From assembly GCA_937891465.1 (NCBI GenBank), contig CALAHF010000211.1, positions 1 through 48,237 of the forward strand: a stretch of 48,237 nt of DNA, written 5' to 3'. Shown piece after piece: positions 1 to 8,444 of this stretch. The number at the start of each line of letters is the position of its first letter. Positions within the stretch are counted from its first letter, which is position 1. Source of the stretch: an uncultured Verrucomicrobiales bacterium. Its GTDB lineage: Bacteria > Verrucomicrobiota > Verrucomicrobiia > Verrucomicrobiales > DEV007. Position numbers and translations under genes: made by a program. The notes under the pieces were generated by a model. That model saw only the letters and a program-made list of their open reading frames with translations, ran no database searches and was not told where the DNA came from.

Positions 1-25
1 AGCCAAATTTTTCGAAACAAATAGC

Positions 26-1276
26 ATGCAACAACGCCACACCCTCAATCGCCGAACCCTGCTCAAAGCCTCAGGAATTTCCCTGGCCTTGCCAATGCTC
101 GAAGCCTTCGGGAAGATCGCTGAGACCCCGCCGAAACGGGCGTTGTTCATTTGCAACACGCTCGGATTTTATCCACCGGCGTTTTATCCAAAGGCGGCCG
201 GAATCGACTACGCTCCTTCGGAATATCTATCCCTGCTCGATCAACACAAAAACGACTTCACCGTTTTCTCGGGACTCTCGCATCCCGATCAAGGGGGCGA
301 ACATGCCTGCGAAAGGACTTGGTTGAGTGCAGCCCGAAACCCGGGGCGGGACGGTTTCAAAAACTCGATCTCGGTCGATCAGTTCGCCGCTGAAAAACTC
401 GGCAATGTGACGCGCTTCCCCACCCTCTCGCTCAGCAGTGACGGCGCACGAAGCCAGTCCTATACGAGCAACGGTGTGATGATTCCCGCCATGGCCCGGC
501 CATCTCAAGTATTCGCCAAACTCTTTCTCCAGGGCAACGCGAAAGAAATCGCGAAGGAGAAACAGAAGCTAAGTGATGGCCACAGCATTCTCGATGCGCT
601 AACCGATCAGCGTCGTCGCCTTATTGGGAGTGCCTCCCCTCGCGACAAAGAACAACTCGACGCCTACTTCGAAGCCGTTCGGCAGACCGAACGGAATCTC
701 GCAGAGGCTGAAGTTTGGTTCGATCGCCCGAAGCCAACCGTCGACGCCTCCACACCGAAGGACATTCCTGACAAAGCCGATCTCGTTGGGCGAGTCGAAC
801 TTTTGTTCCAGCTTGTCCCGCTCATTCTTCAAACTGACTCTACTCGCGTCATCAGCATCGTTATCCAAAACAACCACGGAGTCCCTTTGATCGATGGAGT
901 CGAAACCGAACATCACAACCTTTCACATCACGGCCGAGATCCGGAAAAAATTACTCAGCTGAAGAAAATCGAACGTGCCATTCTCACTTCGTTCGGAAGT
1001 CTTCTCACCGATCTCAAATCAACAAACGAAGCCGGAGGCTCGCTGCTCGATCATTCACTGACGCTTCTAGGAAGCAACCTTGGAAACGCCGCGGCCCACG
1101 ATCCCCGAAACAATCCCATCCTACTGGCCGGTGGCGGGCTCACTCACCAAGGACTCCTCGCACATGACCCGACAGACAACACCCCTCTCTCTAATCTGTT
1201 TGTCCGGTTGCTTCAGGAAGTCGGGATCGAGGCGGATCAATTTGCGAGTAGCTCCGGTGTACTCGATCTGAATTAG
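26..1276 (+). CDS. DUF1552 domain secreted protein
   Basis: A 416-residue protein that begins with a twin-arginine export signal (NRRTLLKASG near residues 8-17, followed by a hydrophobic stretch ending around residue 30), so it is probably folded in the cytoplasm and exported by Tat. The body matches the DUF1552 family by memory (CNTLGFYPPAFYP near the N-terminus, SGLSHPDQGGEHACERTWLS, a C-terminal LLGSNLGNAAAHDPRNNPILLAGG), which is abundant in Planctomycetes and Verrucomicrobia and resembles alkaline-phosphatase/sulfatase-like folds of unknown activity. DUF1552 genes normally follow a DUF1592/DUF1588-type cytochrome gene; that partner would lie left of the window edge. The start is the first ATG of the frame and leads directly into the Tat signal. 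The biochemical role is unknown. Confidence 0.85.
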   Translation: MQQRHTLNRRTLLKASGISLALPMLEAFGKIAETPPKRALFICNTLGFYPPAFYPKAAGIDYAPSEYLSLLDQHKNDFTVFSGLSHPDQGGEHACERTWLSAARNPGRDGFKNSISVDQFAAEKLGNVTRFPTLSLSSDGARSQSYTSNGVMIPAMARPSQVFAKLFLQGNAKEIAKEKQKLSDGHSILDALTDQRRRLIGSASPRDKEQLDAYFEAVRQTERNLAEAEVWFDRPKPTVDASTPKDIPDKADLVGRVELLFQLVPLILQTDSTRVISIVIQNNHGVPLIDGVETEHHNLSHHGRDPEKITQLKKIERAILTSFGSLLTDLKSTNEAGGSLLDHSLTLLGSNLGNAAAHDPRNNPILLAGGGLTHQGLLAHDPTDNTPLSNLFVRLLQEVGIEADQFASSSGVLDLN

Positions 1277-1280
1277 ATTT

Positions 1281-1312
1281 CAGCGAACGTTGAGTCAACC
1301 GGGTTGGATAAG
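1281..1312 (-). repeat. Degenerate copy of dispersed AACCCTATTGATTC repeat
   Basis: The minus strand reads ATCCAACCCGGTTGACTCAACG, aligned to the copies at 30595-30617 and 45356-45378 (ATCCAACCC followed by a TTGATTC-like block). It lies just after the DUF1552 stop codon. It is the weakest of the nine copies I accept. Confidence 0.45.
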
Positions 1313-1328
1313 AAATTTGGGCGGAATA

Positions 1329-1362
1329 GGTGAGGATTCTGTCTGTACATTCTCTCCTCACC
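1329..1362. repeat. 8-bp inverted repeat GGTGAGGA / TCCTCACC
   Basis: GGTGAGGA (1329-1336) and TCCTCACC (1355-1362) are perfect inverted repeats 18 nt apart, in the intergenic gap between the DUF1552 gene and imuA. There is no T-tract after it, so it is a poor intrinsic terminator in the usual sense. It could be a processing or termination hairpin for the DUF1552 transcript. Confidence 0.4.
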
Positions 1363-1370
1363 CTCGCATG

Positions 1371-1388
1371 CAGACGAATATTCGTCTG
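1371..1388. promoter_or_regulatory. Perfect 18-bp palindrome upstream of imuA
   Basis: CAGACGAATATTCGTCTG is a perfect palindrome with no spacer. It ends 5 bp before the candidate -35 hexamer TTGACG (1394-1399) of the imuA promoter. Such a dyad is typical of a dimeric regulator site, but no regulator can be assigned from sequence. Alternatively it is the terminator stem of the upstream gene. Confidence 0.45.
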
Positions 1389-1393
1389 ATTTC

Positions 1394-1422
1394 TTGACGT
1401 TACCGCACTTTTAAAATACTGT
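1394..1422 (+). promoter_or_regulatory. Candidate promoter of the imuA-imuB-dnaE2 operon
   Basis: TTGACG (1394-1399) is followed after 17 nt by TACTGT (1417-1422). The -35 is good, the -10 is weak (3 of 6 matches). The -10 overlaps the LexA-type operator at 1420-1433, as expected for an SOS gene repressed by occlusion of RNA polymerase. Transcription would start about 10 nt before the annotated ATG, giving a very short leader. Confidence 0.4.
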
Positions 1423-1433
1423 TCACCCGAACA
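1420..1433. promoter_or_regulatory. LexA (SOS) box TGTTCACCCGAACA
   Basis: The sequence is a perfect TGTTC-N4-GAACA dyad, which is the LexA-binding motif reported for Verrucomicrobia. It sits 5 bp upstream of the imuA ATG and overlaps the candidate -10 region. A second, wider dyad (ACTGTTCA at 1418-1425 and TGAACAGT at 1440-1447) shares its left arm and runs into the first codons of imuA. The operator predicts DNA-damage induction of the mutasome operon that follows. Confidence 0.8.
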
Positions 1434-1438
1434 CACTA

Positions 1439-2128
1439 ATGAACAGTAACCGGGAAAAGATTCTGGATCTTCGAAAGATGCTCCGGGATAAACATGGCAG
1501 CGCGCAGCTTTTTGCTCCAACGGCGGCTTCGATCGCGGCGGCGGATATGGAGAAGCCGCCGGAAACGAGGTTGGACACGAATTGTCGAAAAGCATTGGGG
1601 ATCGGTAAAGCAGGCATTCATGAAATGATTGCGGAACCCACGCGGGCAACCGCGGGCCTGGCCTGTGTCATGGAGCGGCTGATTTTTGAAAACTCGGAGC
1701 ATTTGGCACTAATCGATGGACAGGATTGCTTTGATCCGGGATCGACGGATGCGCAGTTTTTGAATCGCTTTTTATGGGTGCGCTGTCGCGATGCGCAGGA
1801 TGCAATCAAGTCAGCGGACTGGCTGCTGCGGGATGGAAATCTGCCGCTGGTGGTAATGGATTTGCAGATGAATCCGGCGGCGGAATTGCGGCGGATTCCG
1901 GCAAGTTCGTGGTATCGGCTGCGGGCGGTTGCGGAGGAAACAGAGACGGCGTGTCTGGTTTTTTCGCCGGAAAAACTGGTGCCTGCTGCGCATTCCCGAT
2001 GGTCGCTTTCGCAGCGCTTTTCGTTGTCGGCTTTTGATGAACGTCGCGAAGACATCGCGATTACTCCAGTGCTGGAGCGGGCGCGTCCGGCTCAGGAAAC
2101 GGCCGATTTTCTAGCAACAGCGAGTTGA
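1439..2128 (+). CDS. imuA: ImuA, RecA-like mutasome accessory protein
   Basis: A 229-residue protein with the weakly RecA-like ImuA signature: LALIDGQDCFDP, then FLWVRC, LLRDGNLPLVVMDL and SSWYRLRAVAEE. ImuA acts with ImuB and DnaE2 in error-prone translesion synthesis after DNA damage, in the cytoplasm. It is the first gene of a tight three-gene operon: 18 nt to imuB, then 6 nt from imuB to dnaE2. The ATG at 1439 lies only 5 bp after the SOS box, so translation would be nearly leaderless; an alternative in-frame ATG at 1478 (residue 14) would give a leader of about 50 nt. The operon order and the operator make the assignment secure although the protein family itself is divergent. Confidence 0.85.
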   Translation: MNSNREKILDLRKMLRDKHGSAQLFAPTAASIAAADMEKPPETRLDTNCRKALGIGKAGIHEMIAEPTRATAGLACVMERLIFENSEHLALIDGQDCFDPGSTDAQFLNRFLWVRCRDAQDAIKSADWLLRDGNLPLVVMDLQMNPAAELRRIPASSWYRLRAVAEETETACLVFSPEKLVPAAHSRWSLSQRFSLSAFDERREDIAITPVLERARPAQETADFLATAS

Positions 2129-2146
2129 TTTTTTGGAATACAAACG

Positions 2147-3640
2147 ATGTTCGCGGTCATTTACATTCCTGATTTTTTCCTGCAAGCGCAGCTGCGCGAT
2201 CCGCATGATACAAAGCCGACGGCGCTGGTGAAAACGGCGAAAAAAAGCAACGATAGCAAAGCTCGAATCATGGCGCTAAATCAGGCAGCGCGTGATCTTC
2301 AGGTCGAAACCGGGATGACGGCGGCGCAGGGGCAAGCGCGGTGCGGGGAGCTGCGAATTTTGCACCCGTCGGAAGAAGCAGAGGCCGAGGCGCAACGAAT
2401 TTTACTGGAGCTATCAGTCAGCTGCTCGCGAGATTTTGAAGAAACCGGGCTGGGCATTTGCACGCTGGATTTAATGGGAACTCGCTGCGGCGATGAGTGG
2501 GAGTTGGGCTGGAAATTGGTCGAGGAATTGGCGAAAACATCATCGCTGCGAGCACAGATTGGCTTTGCGGAAACGCCGGATTTAGCCCTGATGGTCGCGC
2601 AACAGGCCGATCCGGTTCGATCGATCGCGGGCGAAAGCGACGATGAATTTCTGCAGCAATTGCCGATTGAAGCGCTGAATCCGCCGCCGGACATCACGAT
2701 GGTCCTGACGCTGTGGGGCATTCACACGATCGGCGATTTTCTCGCGCTGCCGCAGGGCGATGTCGCTGAACGGCTCGGACCTGATGCGCTGGATTTGTGG
2801 GAGCGGGTTTCGGGAAAAAAATCGCGTCTGCTCCGGCTGGTGCGCCCCCCAGAGGATTTTTCTCAGACGGTGGATTTCGATCACGAAGTCGACACGCTGG
2901 AACCGCTCTTGTTCATGATGCGGCGGGTGCTGGAAACGATTTGCGCGCGGCTTGCTGCGGCCTGGCTCACGGCGGGAGAAATTCGGCTTGCGCTTCATTT
3001 TGCCCGGGGCGGCGGTTACGAGCGAGCCTTTCGTGTGCCGGATCCGACAACGGAAGTGGAGTTACTTTTTCGAATGCTGCATGCCCATCTTGAAGATTTT
3101 GAAGCGAAGGCTCCGATCATCACAGTCCGGCTCGAAGCCCTGCCAGCGCGAGGCGCGAAGCGTCAGTTTCATCTTTTTGAACCCGGTTTACGCGATCCCA
3201 ACCGCTTTGCCGAAACCCTCGCGCGACTCGAAGGCCTGCTCGGTTCGGAGCGCGTTGGCATTCCCGAAATGCTCGACTGCCATCGCCCCGATGCATTTCG
3301 AATGCGACCGTTTCAGGAAGCGATCACGGATCAAAAATCAAACGCTCCGAAGCCGGAAAAATCGTTTCGCCTCGGGCTGCCGCTGCGGCGTTTTCGGCCT
3401 CCAATTTTTGCAAATGTCGCCGTCTCTTCGACCGATCAACGACCGATTCAAATCAGCAGCGTCCGGGTGAAAGGCGCCATTGCTGATTGTCGTGGCCCGT
3501 GGGCAATCAGTGGCGATTGGTGGGCAAAAGAAAGTCGCTGGTCGCGCAAAGAATGGGATGTGGAAATGGCGGGCGGAGGGCTTTACCGACTGGCTTGCGA
3601 GGGAAAGGACGAATGGAAGGTGGAGGGCATTTACGGCTGA
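2147..3640 (+). CDS. imuB: ImuB, Y-family polymerase-like mutasome protein
   Basis: A 497-residue protein related to Y-family (DinB/UmuC) polymerases. The N-terminus FAVIYIPDFFLQAQL replaces the catalytic DxDxFFA motif, and GICTLDLMGT stands where active polymerases have the second acidic motif, so the metal-binding carboxylates are not preserved. That is the hallmark of ImuB, which is thought to be catalytically inactive and to act as the beta-clamp-binding hub linking ImuA and DnaE2. The helix-hairpin-helix-like part (TLWGIHTIGDFLALP) is near residue 190. The C-terminal 120 residues carry the usual ImuB extension. It is co-transcribed with imuA and dnaE2. Confidence 0.88.
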   Translation: MFAVIYIPDFFLQAQLRDPHDTKPTALVKTAKKSNDSKARIMALNQAARDLQVETGMTAAQGQARCGELRILHPSEEAEAEAQRILLELSVSCSRDFEETGLGICTLDLMGTRCGDEWELGWKLVEELAKTSSLRAQIGFAETPDLALMVAQQADPVRSIAGESDDEFLQQLPIEALNPPPDITMVLTLWGIHTIGDFLALPQGDVAERLGPDALDLWERVSGKKSRLLRLVRPPEDFSQTVDFDHEVDTLEPLLFMMRRVLETICARLAAAWLTAGEIRLALHFARGGGYERAFRVPDPTTEVELLFRMLHAHLEDFEAKAPIITVRLEALPARGAKRQFHLFEPGLRDPNRFAETLARLEGLLGSERVGIPEMLDCHRPDAFRMRPFQEAITDQKSNAPKPEKSFRLGLPLRRFRPPIFANVAVSSTDQRPIQISSVRVKGAIADCRGPWAISGDWWAKESRWSRKEWDVEMAGGGLYRLACEGKDEWKVEGIYG

Positions 3641-3646
3641 TCGTTC

Positions 3647-6600
3647 ATGGCTGATTTCATCGAACTTCATGCCCGCAGTGCGTTCAGTTTCTTGCGCGGG
3701 GCCGATCATCCCGAAGCCATCGTGCGCGAAGCGGCTCGGCACAAAATGCAGGCGATGGCGCTAACCGATCGCGATGGCGTTTATGGATCGGCGCGGGCTC
3801 ATTTTGCGGCGAAGGAATTGAAGAAGGAGCATGGCAAGGATTTTCGGGCGCTGATCGGGGCGGAAGTCACCCTCGCGGGCGAAGCGGTTGTGCCTATTTT
3901 AGTAAAATCGCGGACTGGCTATCAGAATCTTTGCCAACTGCTGACGCGGGGAAAATTGCGCGGGCTTTCCGAAACCGAGGCTCAGGAAAACCCCTTACTA
4001 AATCCGCGAAAGGATGGCCGTGTCACGCTCGCGGAAGTCGAGGAATTTGCCGATGGTCTCATTTCGCTGACCGGTGACGAAGACGGGGCGATTCTAAAAG
4101 CGCTTCAACGCGGCGACACTGATTCGGCGGAGAAATCGTTGCTCCAACAAATTCACGTTTTCGGAAAAGAGAATGTCGTCGTCGAAATTCACCGCCATCA
4201 CCTGCGCGGCGAGGAATGGATCAATCGCCATCTCATCGATCTCGGCGACACGCATGGTTTGATGGTGATCTGTTCCAACAGGGTTGAATCGGCGAACCGA
4301 CAGGGTCGGTTCATCGCGGATGCGTTTACCAGTTTGAGAAATCGCGTCAATCTCGACACGGCAGGAAAGTTGCTCGCCCGAAATGCGGAGACCTATTTAA
4401 AAAGCCCCGCGCAGATGACGGCGCTTTTTGCGGATCGGCCTGAGGTCGTTGAAAACACATTGCGCGTCGCTGACCGATTAGAATTTACACTCGAAAATCT
4501 TGGCTACGAATTCCCAAAATTCGCCGCGCCCGCCGGTCATGACGAAGCCAGTTTTTTGCGGGAGGAAGCCTATCGCGGAGCCATCAAGCGCTACGGAGAA
4601 ATCACACCGAAGATTCGCAAACAGCTCGATCACGAACTCGGCCTGATTTCGAAACTCGAATTTTGCGGCTATTTTTTAATCGTTCAGGACATCGTTAAAA
4701 TGGCGTGGGACCGCGACATTCTGGTTCAGGGGCGCGGTTCGGCAGCAAATTCGGCAGTGTGTTATTGCCTCGGAATTACGGCAGTCGATGCCATTGGCCA
4801 GAAACTGTTGTTCGAGCGTTTTTTATCGGAAGGCCGCAAAACGTGGCCGGACATCGATCTCGACCTGCCGAGCGGCAATCGTCGCGAAGCGGTCATTCAA
4901 TCCGTTTTCCAAAAATACGCCCCACGCGGCGCCGCCATGACAGCCAACGTAATCACCTATCGCGGACGGTCGGCCATGCGCGAGATGGGAAAGGTGCTCG
5001 ATATCCCAGAGGAAATCCTCGGGCGTTTTTCCGATACCTGGGGCAGCAGCGCGATCAACGATACCGACGAATTGCATCAGAGAATGTTGGAAGCCGGCAT
5101 CGCCGAACAGCACCCCCGCCTCCCTGCCCTCGTTCATTTGTATCAGTCGGTTTACAGTTTGCCGCGTCATCTCGGCCAGCATTCCGGCGGGATGATCATC
5201 ACCGACAAACAGCTCGATACCGTCGTTCCGTTGGAAAATGCCACGATGGAAAATCGCCGTGTCGTCCAGTGGGACAAAGACGATTGCCAGGATCTCGGGA
5301 TCATTAAAGTCGACCTACTCGGCCTCGGGATGATGGCTGCGCTGCAAGATTGCGTAGAGCTTTGTCGCGAACGCGGGCGCCCCATCGACCTCGCCCAGAT
5401 TGGAAAAGATGACGACCCGGCGACTTACGACATGCTCTGTGCAGCTGACACCATCGGCGTTTTTCAGGTCGAAAGCCGCGCGCAGATGGCGACGCTCCCC
5501 CGACTGAGACCACGCAAATTTTACGACCTCGCCATCGAAGTCGCGATCATTCGCCCCGGCCCAATCGTCGGCGGAATGGTTCATCCGTATTTGAACCGAC
5601 GGAGCGGCAAAGAGAAAATCGATTACATCGACGATGCCTTCAAGCCAGCGCTGGAACGCACCCTCGGGGTTCCGCTTTTTCAGGAACAAGTTTTGCAAAT
5701 GGCCATGATCGCTGCCGACTTCAGCGGAAGCGAAGCGGAAGAATTACGCCGCGCGATCAGCTTTCATCGCTCGGAAGAACGCATGGCGAAAGTCATGAGC
5801 AAGTTGCGGGCGGCGATGGATCAGAAAGGCGTGCCGGCGGGAACACAGGATCAAATCACGGGATCGATCGAAAGCTTCGCGCTCTATGGATTTCCCGAGA
5901 GCCATGCAATTTCTTTCGCCCTGCTGGCCTATGCCAGTGCGTGGATGAAAGTGCATCGCGCTGCTGAATTTTACGTCGCCCTGCTCAACAATCAGCCGAT
6001 GGGATTTTACTCGCGGGCAACCCTCGTCAAAGACGCCAAAGCCCACGACATCCGCGTGCGGCCAGTCGACATTTCCGTGAGTGAAGTTCACTGCACGATT
6101 GAAGCAGATCAAATCATTCGGCTCGGTTTGAATCAGGTGAAAGGTCTCAATTCACAAACCGCTTCTCGCATTGTTGCTGAGCGAAAAACCAACGACTTTA
6201 TTTCGCTGGAGGATTTTTTGCAACGCACCCGCCCGAGTCGTGACGCCCGTCGCGTGCTCGCAAAAATCGGCGCACTGAATGTTCTCGACGACATCAAGCA
6301 TCGCCGCAACGCGCTTTGGAAAATCGAGAAACCGCTTCTCGAGCCCGATGATTTATTCACCTGGAAAAGCCGATCCGAGTTGGCAAAAAAAGATGCGGCA
6401 GAAGAAAATTCACCGCTCCCCGAAATGATTCCCTTCGAACGGCTTCAGGCTGATTATGATGGAATGGGCCTCACCACCGGTCCGCATCCGATGGCATACG
6501 CTCGGGAATATTTGCAGCACGAAACCAAGATGTGGAGAGCTTCCGACCTCGCACTGGGCGAGCCGGATCAACTTGTCGAAATCGGCGGGCTCGTCATTTG

Positions 6601-6850
6601 TCGCCAACGACCCGGCTCAGCCAAAGGCCACGTTTTTGTATCACTCGAAGACGAAACCGGCGTCGCCAACGCGTTTGTTCCTGCTGAGACCTTTGCCAAA
6701 TACCGGCTCGTCATCACCCGCGAACAATTTCTCATCATTCGCGGTCGCCTCCAAATCAAAGACAACGTGACCAGCATCTACGCGCTGCACGCCGAGCAAC
6801 TCCCATGGAAAAACGCTCAGTTTCAAACGCAGTCTCACGACTTTCACTAA
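3647..6850 (+). CDS. dnaE2: Error-prone DNA polymerase III alpha subunit DnaE2 (ImuC)
   Basis: A 1,067-residue C-family DNA polymerase, the length expected for DnaE2/ImuC and shorter than replicative DnaE. The N-terminal PHP domain starts FIELHARSAFSFLRGADHPE. The polymerase catalytic acidic motif WPDIDLDLPSG lies near residue 400, and VDLLGLGMM follows about 150 residues later. A helix-hairpin-helix segment (LGLNQVKGLNSQTASRIV) and a C-terminal OB fold (EIGGLVICRQRPGSAKGHVFVSLEDE) complete the architecture. It extends primers past lesions at the cost of mutations and works with ImuA and ImuB. The start ATG is 6 nt after the imuB stop, so translation is likely coupled, and the whole operon should be LexA-controlled. 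Confidence 0.93.
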   Translation: MADFIELHARSAFSFLRGADHPEAIVREAARHKMQAMALTDRDGVYGSARAHFAAKELKKEHGKDFRALIGAEVTLAGEAVVPILVKSRTGYQNLCQLLTRGKLRGLSETEAQENPLLNPRKDGRVTLAEVEEFADGLISLTGDEDGAILKALQRGDTDSAEKSLLQQIHVFGKENVVVEIHRHHLRGEEWINRHLIDLGDTHGLMVICSNRVESANRQGRFIADAFTSLRNRVNLDTAGKLLARNAETYLKSPAQMTALFADRPEVVENTLRVADRLEFTLENLGYEFPKFAAPAGHDEASFLREEAYRGAIKRYGEITPKIRKQLDHELGLISKLEFCGYFLIVQDIVKMAWDRDILVQGRGSAANSAVCYCLGITAVDAIGQKLLFERFLSEGRKTWPDIDLDLPSGNRREAVIQSVFQKYAPRGAAMTANVITYRGRSAMREMGKVLDIPEEILGRFSDTWGSSAINDTDELHQRMLEAGIAEQHPRLPALVHLYQSVYSLPRHLGQHSGGMIITDKQLDTVVPLENATMENRRVVQWDKDDCQDLGIIKVDLLGLGMMAALQDCVELCRERGRPIDLAQIGKDDDPATYDMLCAADTIGVFQVESRAQMATLPRLRPRKFYDLAIEVAIIRPGPIVGGMVHPYLNRRSGKEKIDYIDDAFKPALERTLGVPLFQEQVLQMAMIAADFSGSEAEELRRAISFHRSEERMAKVMSKLRAAMDQKGVPAGTQDQITGSIESFALYGFPESHAISFALLAYASAWMKVHRAAEFYVALLNNQPMGFYSRATLVKDAKAHDIRVRPVDISVSEVHCTIEADQIIRLGLNQVKGLNSQTASRIVAERKTNDFISLEDFLQRTRPSRDARRVLAKIGALNVLDDIKHRRNALWKIEKPLLEPDDLFTWKSRSELAKKDAAEENSPLPEMIPFERLQADYDGMGLTTGPHPMAYAREYLQHETKMWRASDLALGEPDQLVEIGGLVICRQRPGSAKGHVFVSLEDETGVANAFVPAETFAKYRLVITREQFLIIRGRLQIKDNVTSIYALHAEQLPWKNAQFQTQSHDFH

Positions 6851-7047
6851 GAACCCGAACTCAGTCCCAGATCGGGAAAAGCACCGTCGTCACGAGCTTG
6901 TTTTCAATCTGCATAATAATCGAAACCCTCATCGCAGGCTTACCTAAAATCGTCTCTGATCACGTCATTCAGTCAAGACCGGGTTTAGCACATTTCGTAG
7001 GATTCAAACTTGCCATCCCAAGCCCAGTCTTCCACCATCCCCCCCCA

Positions 7048-8442
7048 ATGGCTGCAAAGACCGCTATCACCGCCCCGCGTTCACTCGGAAACCGCATTGG
7101 TTTCTGGCTTGGGATCGTCGTGTTTTACCTGATCTACTTTATCGGGAACCTCAGCCCGGACAACGTACTCGTAAGTCGCATGGCTGCGGTCGCCGCCCTC
7201 ATGGCAATCTGGTGGATCTCTGACGCGATTCCTCTCGCCGCAACTTCGCTGCTGCCGCTGGTTTTATTTCCGCTTTCCGGAATCATGAAGGGCAAAGACG
7301 TCGCGCCGGTTTACATGAACTACATCATTTTTCTGTTCATCGGCGGTTTCCTCATCGCCCTGGCAATGGAACGATGGAACCTACACAAACGCATCGCGCT
7401 GAGCATCATTCGTCTCGCCGGTTCGCAGCCCTCGCGACTCGTTCTCGGGTTCATGTTGGCGACCGCGTTTCTCTCGATGTGGATCTCAAACACCGCGACC
7501 ACGATCATGATGCTAGCCATCGGACTCGCCGTCATCAAACAGGCCGAAGATTCATACGGCGCTGACAAGACCAAAAACCTCGGCGTCGCCCTGCTTTTAG
7601 GAATTGCCTACAGCGCCAGTATCGGAGGCGTTTCCACTCTCGTCGGCACTCCGCCCAATCTCGCTCTCCTCCGAATTTTTGAACTCAGTTTTCCAAAATC
7701 CGCCGATGCTGGCTACGTCATTTCATTTGGTCAATTCATGCTGCTTGGTCTTCCCATCACCCTCTCGATGCTTGCCATCATCTGGTTCGTACTCACTCGA
7801 GTCTGTTTTCGCTCGACCAGCGATCTCAAGCTCGCGCCCGAAGTGATCGAAAGCGAATACCGGAAGCTCGGGAAAATCAGCTACGAAGAAAATGCGCTCG
7901 ACGGAGTCGATATCGATTGGGAATTTCCAAAAGGCGATCAAGAGCACGCAGATCTCAATTCGTTTCTACAACGGCTTTCCGAAAAGCTTCACACGACTAA
8001 TCGAATTCTCACGATCGCACTTGGATATACCCGCTCGCTGAGTGCGGAGGCCAATGCTTGCATCGATCACGTGAATTTGATGAGCTACCAGCCGTGGAAT
8101 CCACAGCCCTACGAAGTCTGGCTTGAAAAAGCAGTGACCGACTTTTTAGAATCCGGATTACCGCCGGAAAAACTCATTCTGGGCCTCCCGTTTTTCACCA
8201 AAGAACTCGGCGGCAAACGACGGGCTATTCAGTGGACAAAACTGGCGGGCAAAGGCGAATCCACAATTCCCGAAAGCGATCACGAATTCTCGCCCGTCGG
8301 AAAAGCTGCCTGCGATCTGCGACTCGATTTGATGAAGAAATACAAACTCGGCGGCGTGATGGTCTGGGAATTTGGCCAAGATTCGCCGAACGAGAAACAC
8401 TCGCTGATGAAGCACTTGTCGGAGAAACTTGCGACTCCGTAA
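7048..8442 (+). CDS. Chimera: N-terminal half of DASS/SLC13 transporter fused to C-terminal half of GH18 glycosidase
   Basis: Residues 1 to about 280 (from the ATG at 7048) are the first half of a sodium-coupled DASS/SLC13 carrier: several membrane segments, the SNTATTIMM motif, and GGVSTLVGTPPNLAL, ending in the cytoplasmic LGKISYEE element. The frame then continues straight into LDGVDIDWEFP, the GH18 DxxDxDxE catalytic motif, followed by VNLMSYQP, LILGLPF and GGVMVWEFGQD, all typical of the second half of a GH18 barrel. The second half of the carrier (second SNT motif) and the first strands of the barrel are absent. The junction is near 7885-7900. The longer frame opens at 6805 inside dnaE2, so 7048 is the better start, although no ribosome site is visible. 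Neither half should work alone: a deletion or an assembly mis-join is likely. Confidence 0.8.
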   Translation: MAAKTAITAPRSLGNRIGFWLGIVVFYLIYFIGNLSPDNVLVSRMAAVAALMAIWWISDAIPLAATSLLPLVLFPLSGIMKGKDVAPVYMNYIIFLFIGGFLIALAMERWNLHKRIALSIIRLAGSQPSRLVLGFMLATAFLSMWISNTATTIMMLAIGLAVIKQAEDSYGADKTKNLGVALLLGIAYSASIGGVSTLVGTPPNLALLRIFELSFPKSADAGYVISFGQFMLLGLPITLSMLAIIWFVLTRVCFRSTSDLKLAPEVIESEYRKLGKISYEENALDGVDIDWEFPKGDQEHADLNSFLQRLSEKLHTTNRILTIALGYTRSLSAEANACIDHVNLMSYQPWNPQPYEVWLEKAVTDFLESGLPPEKLILGLPFFTKELGGKRRAIQWTKLAGKGESTIPESDHEFSPVGKAACDLRLDLMKKYKLGGVMVWEFGQDSPNEKHSLMKHLSEKLATP

Positions 8443-8444
8443 AT

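Noticed and set aside
6805-7047. Longer start of the DASS/GH18 frame inside dnaE2
   Set aside because: Residues before the ATG at 7048 have no transporter features and overlap the dnaE2 coding end; they are read from its other frame.
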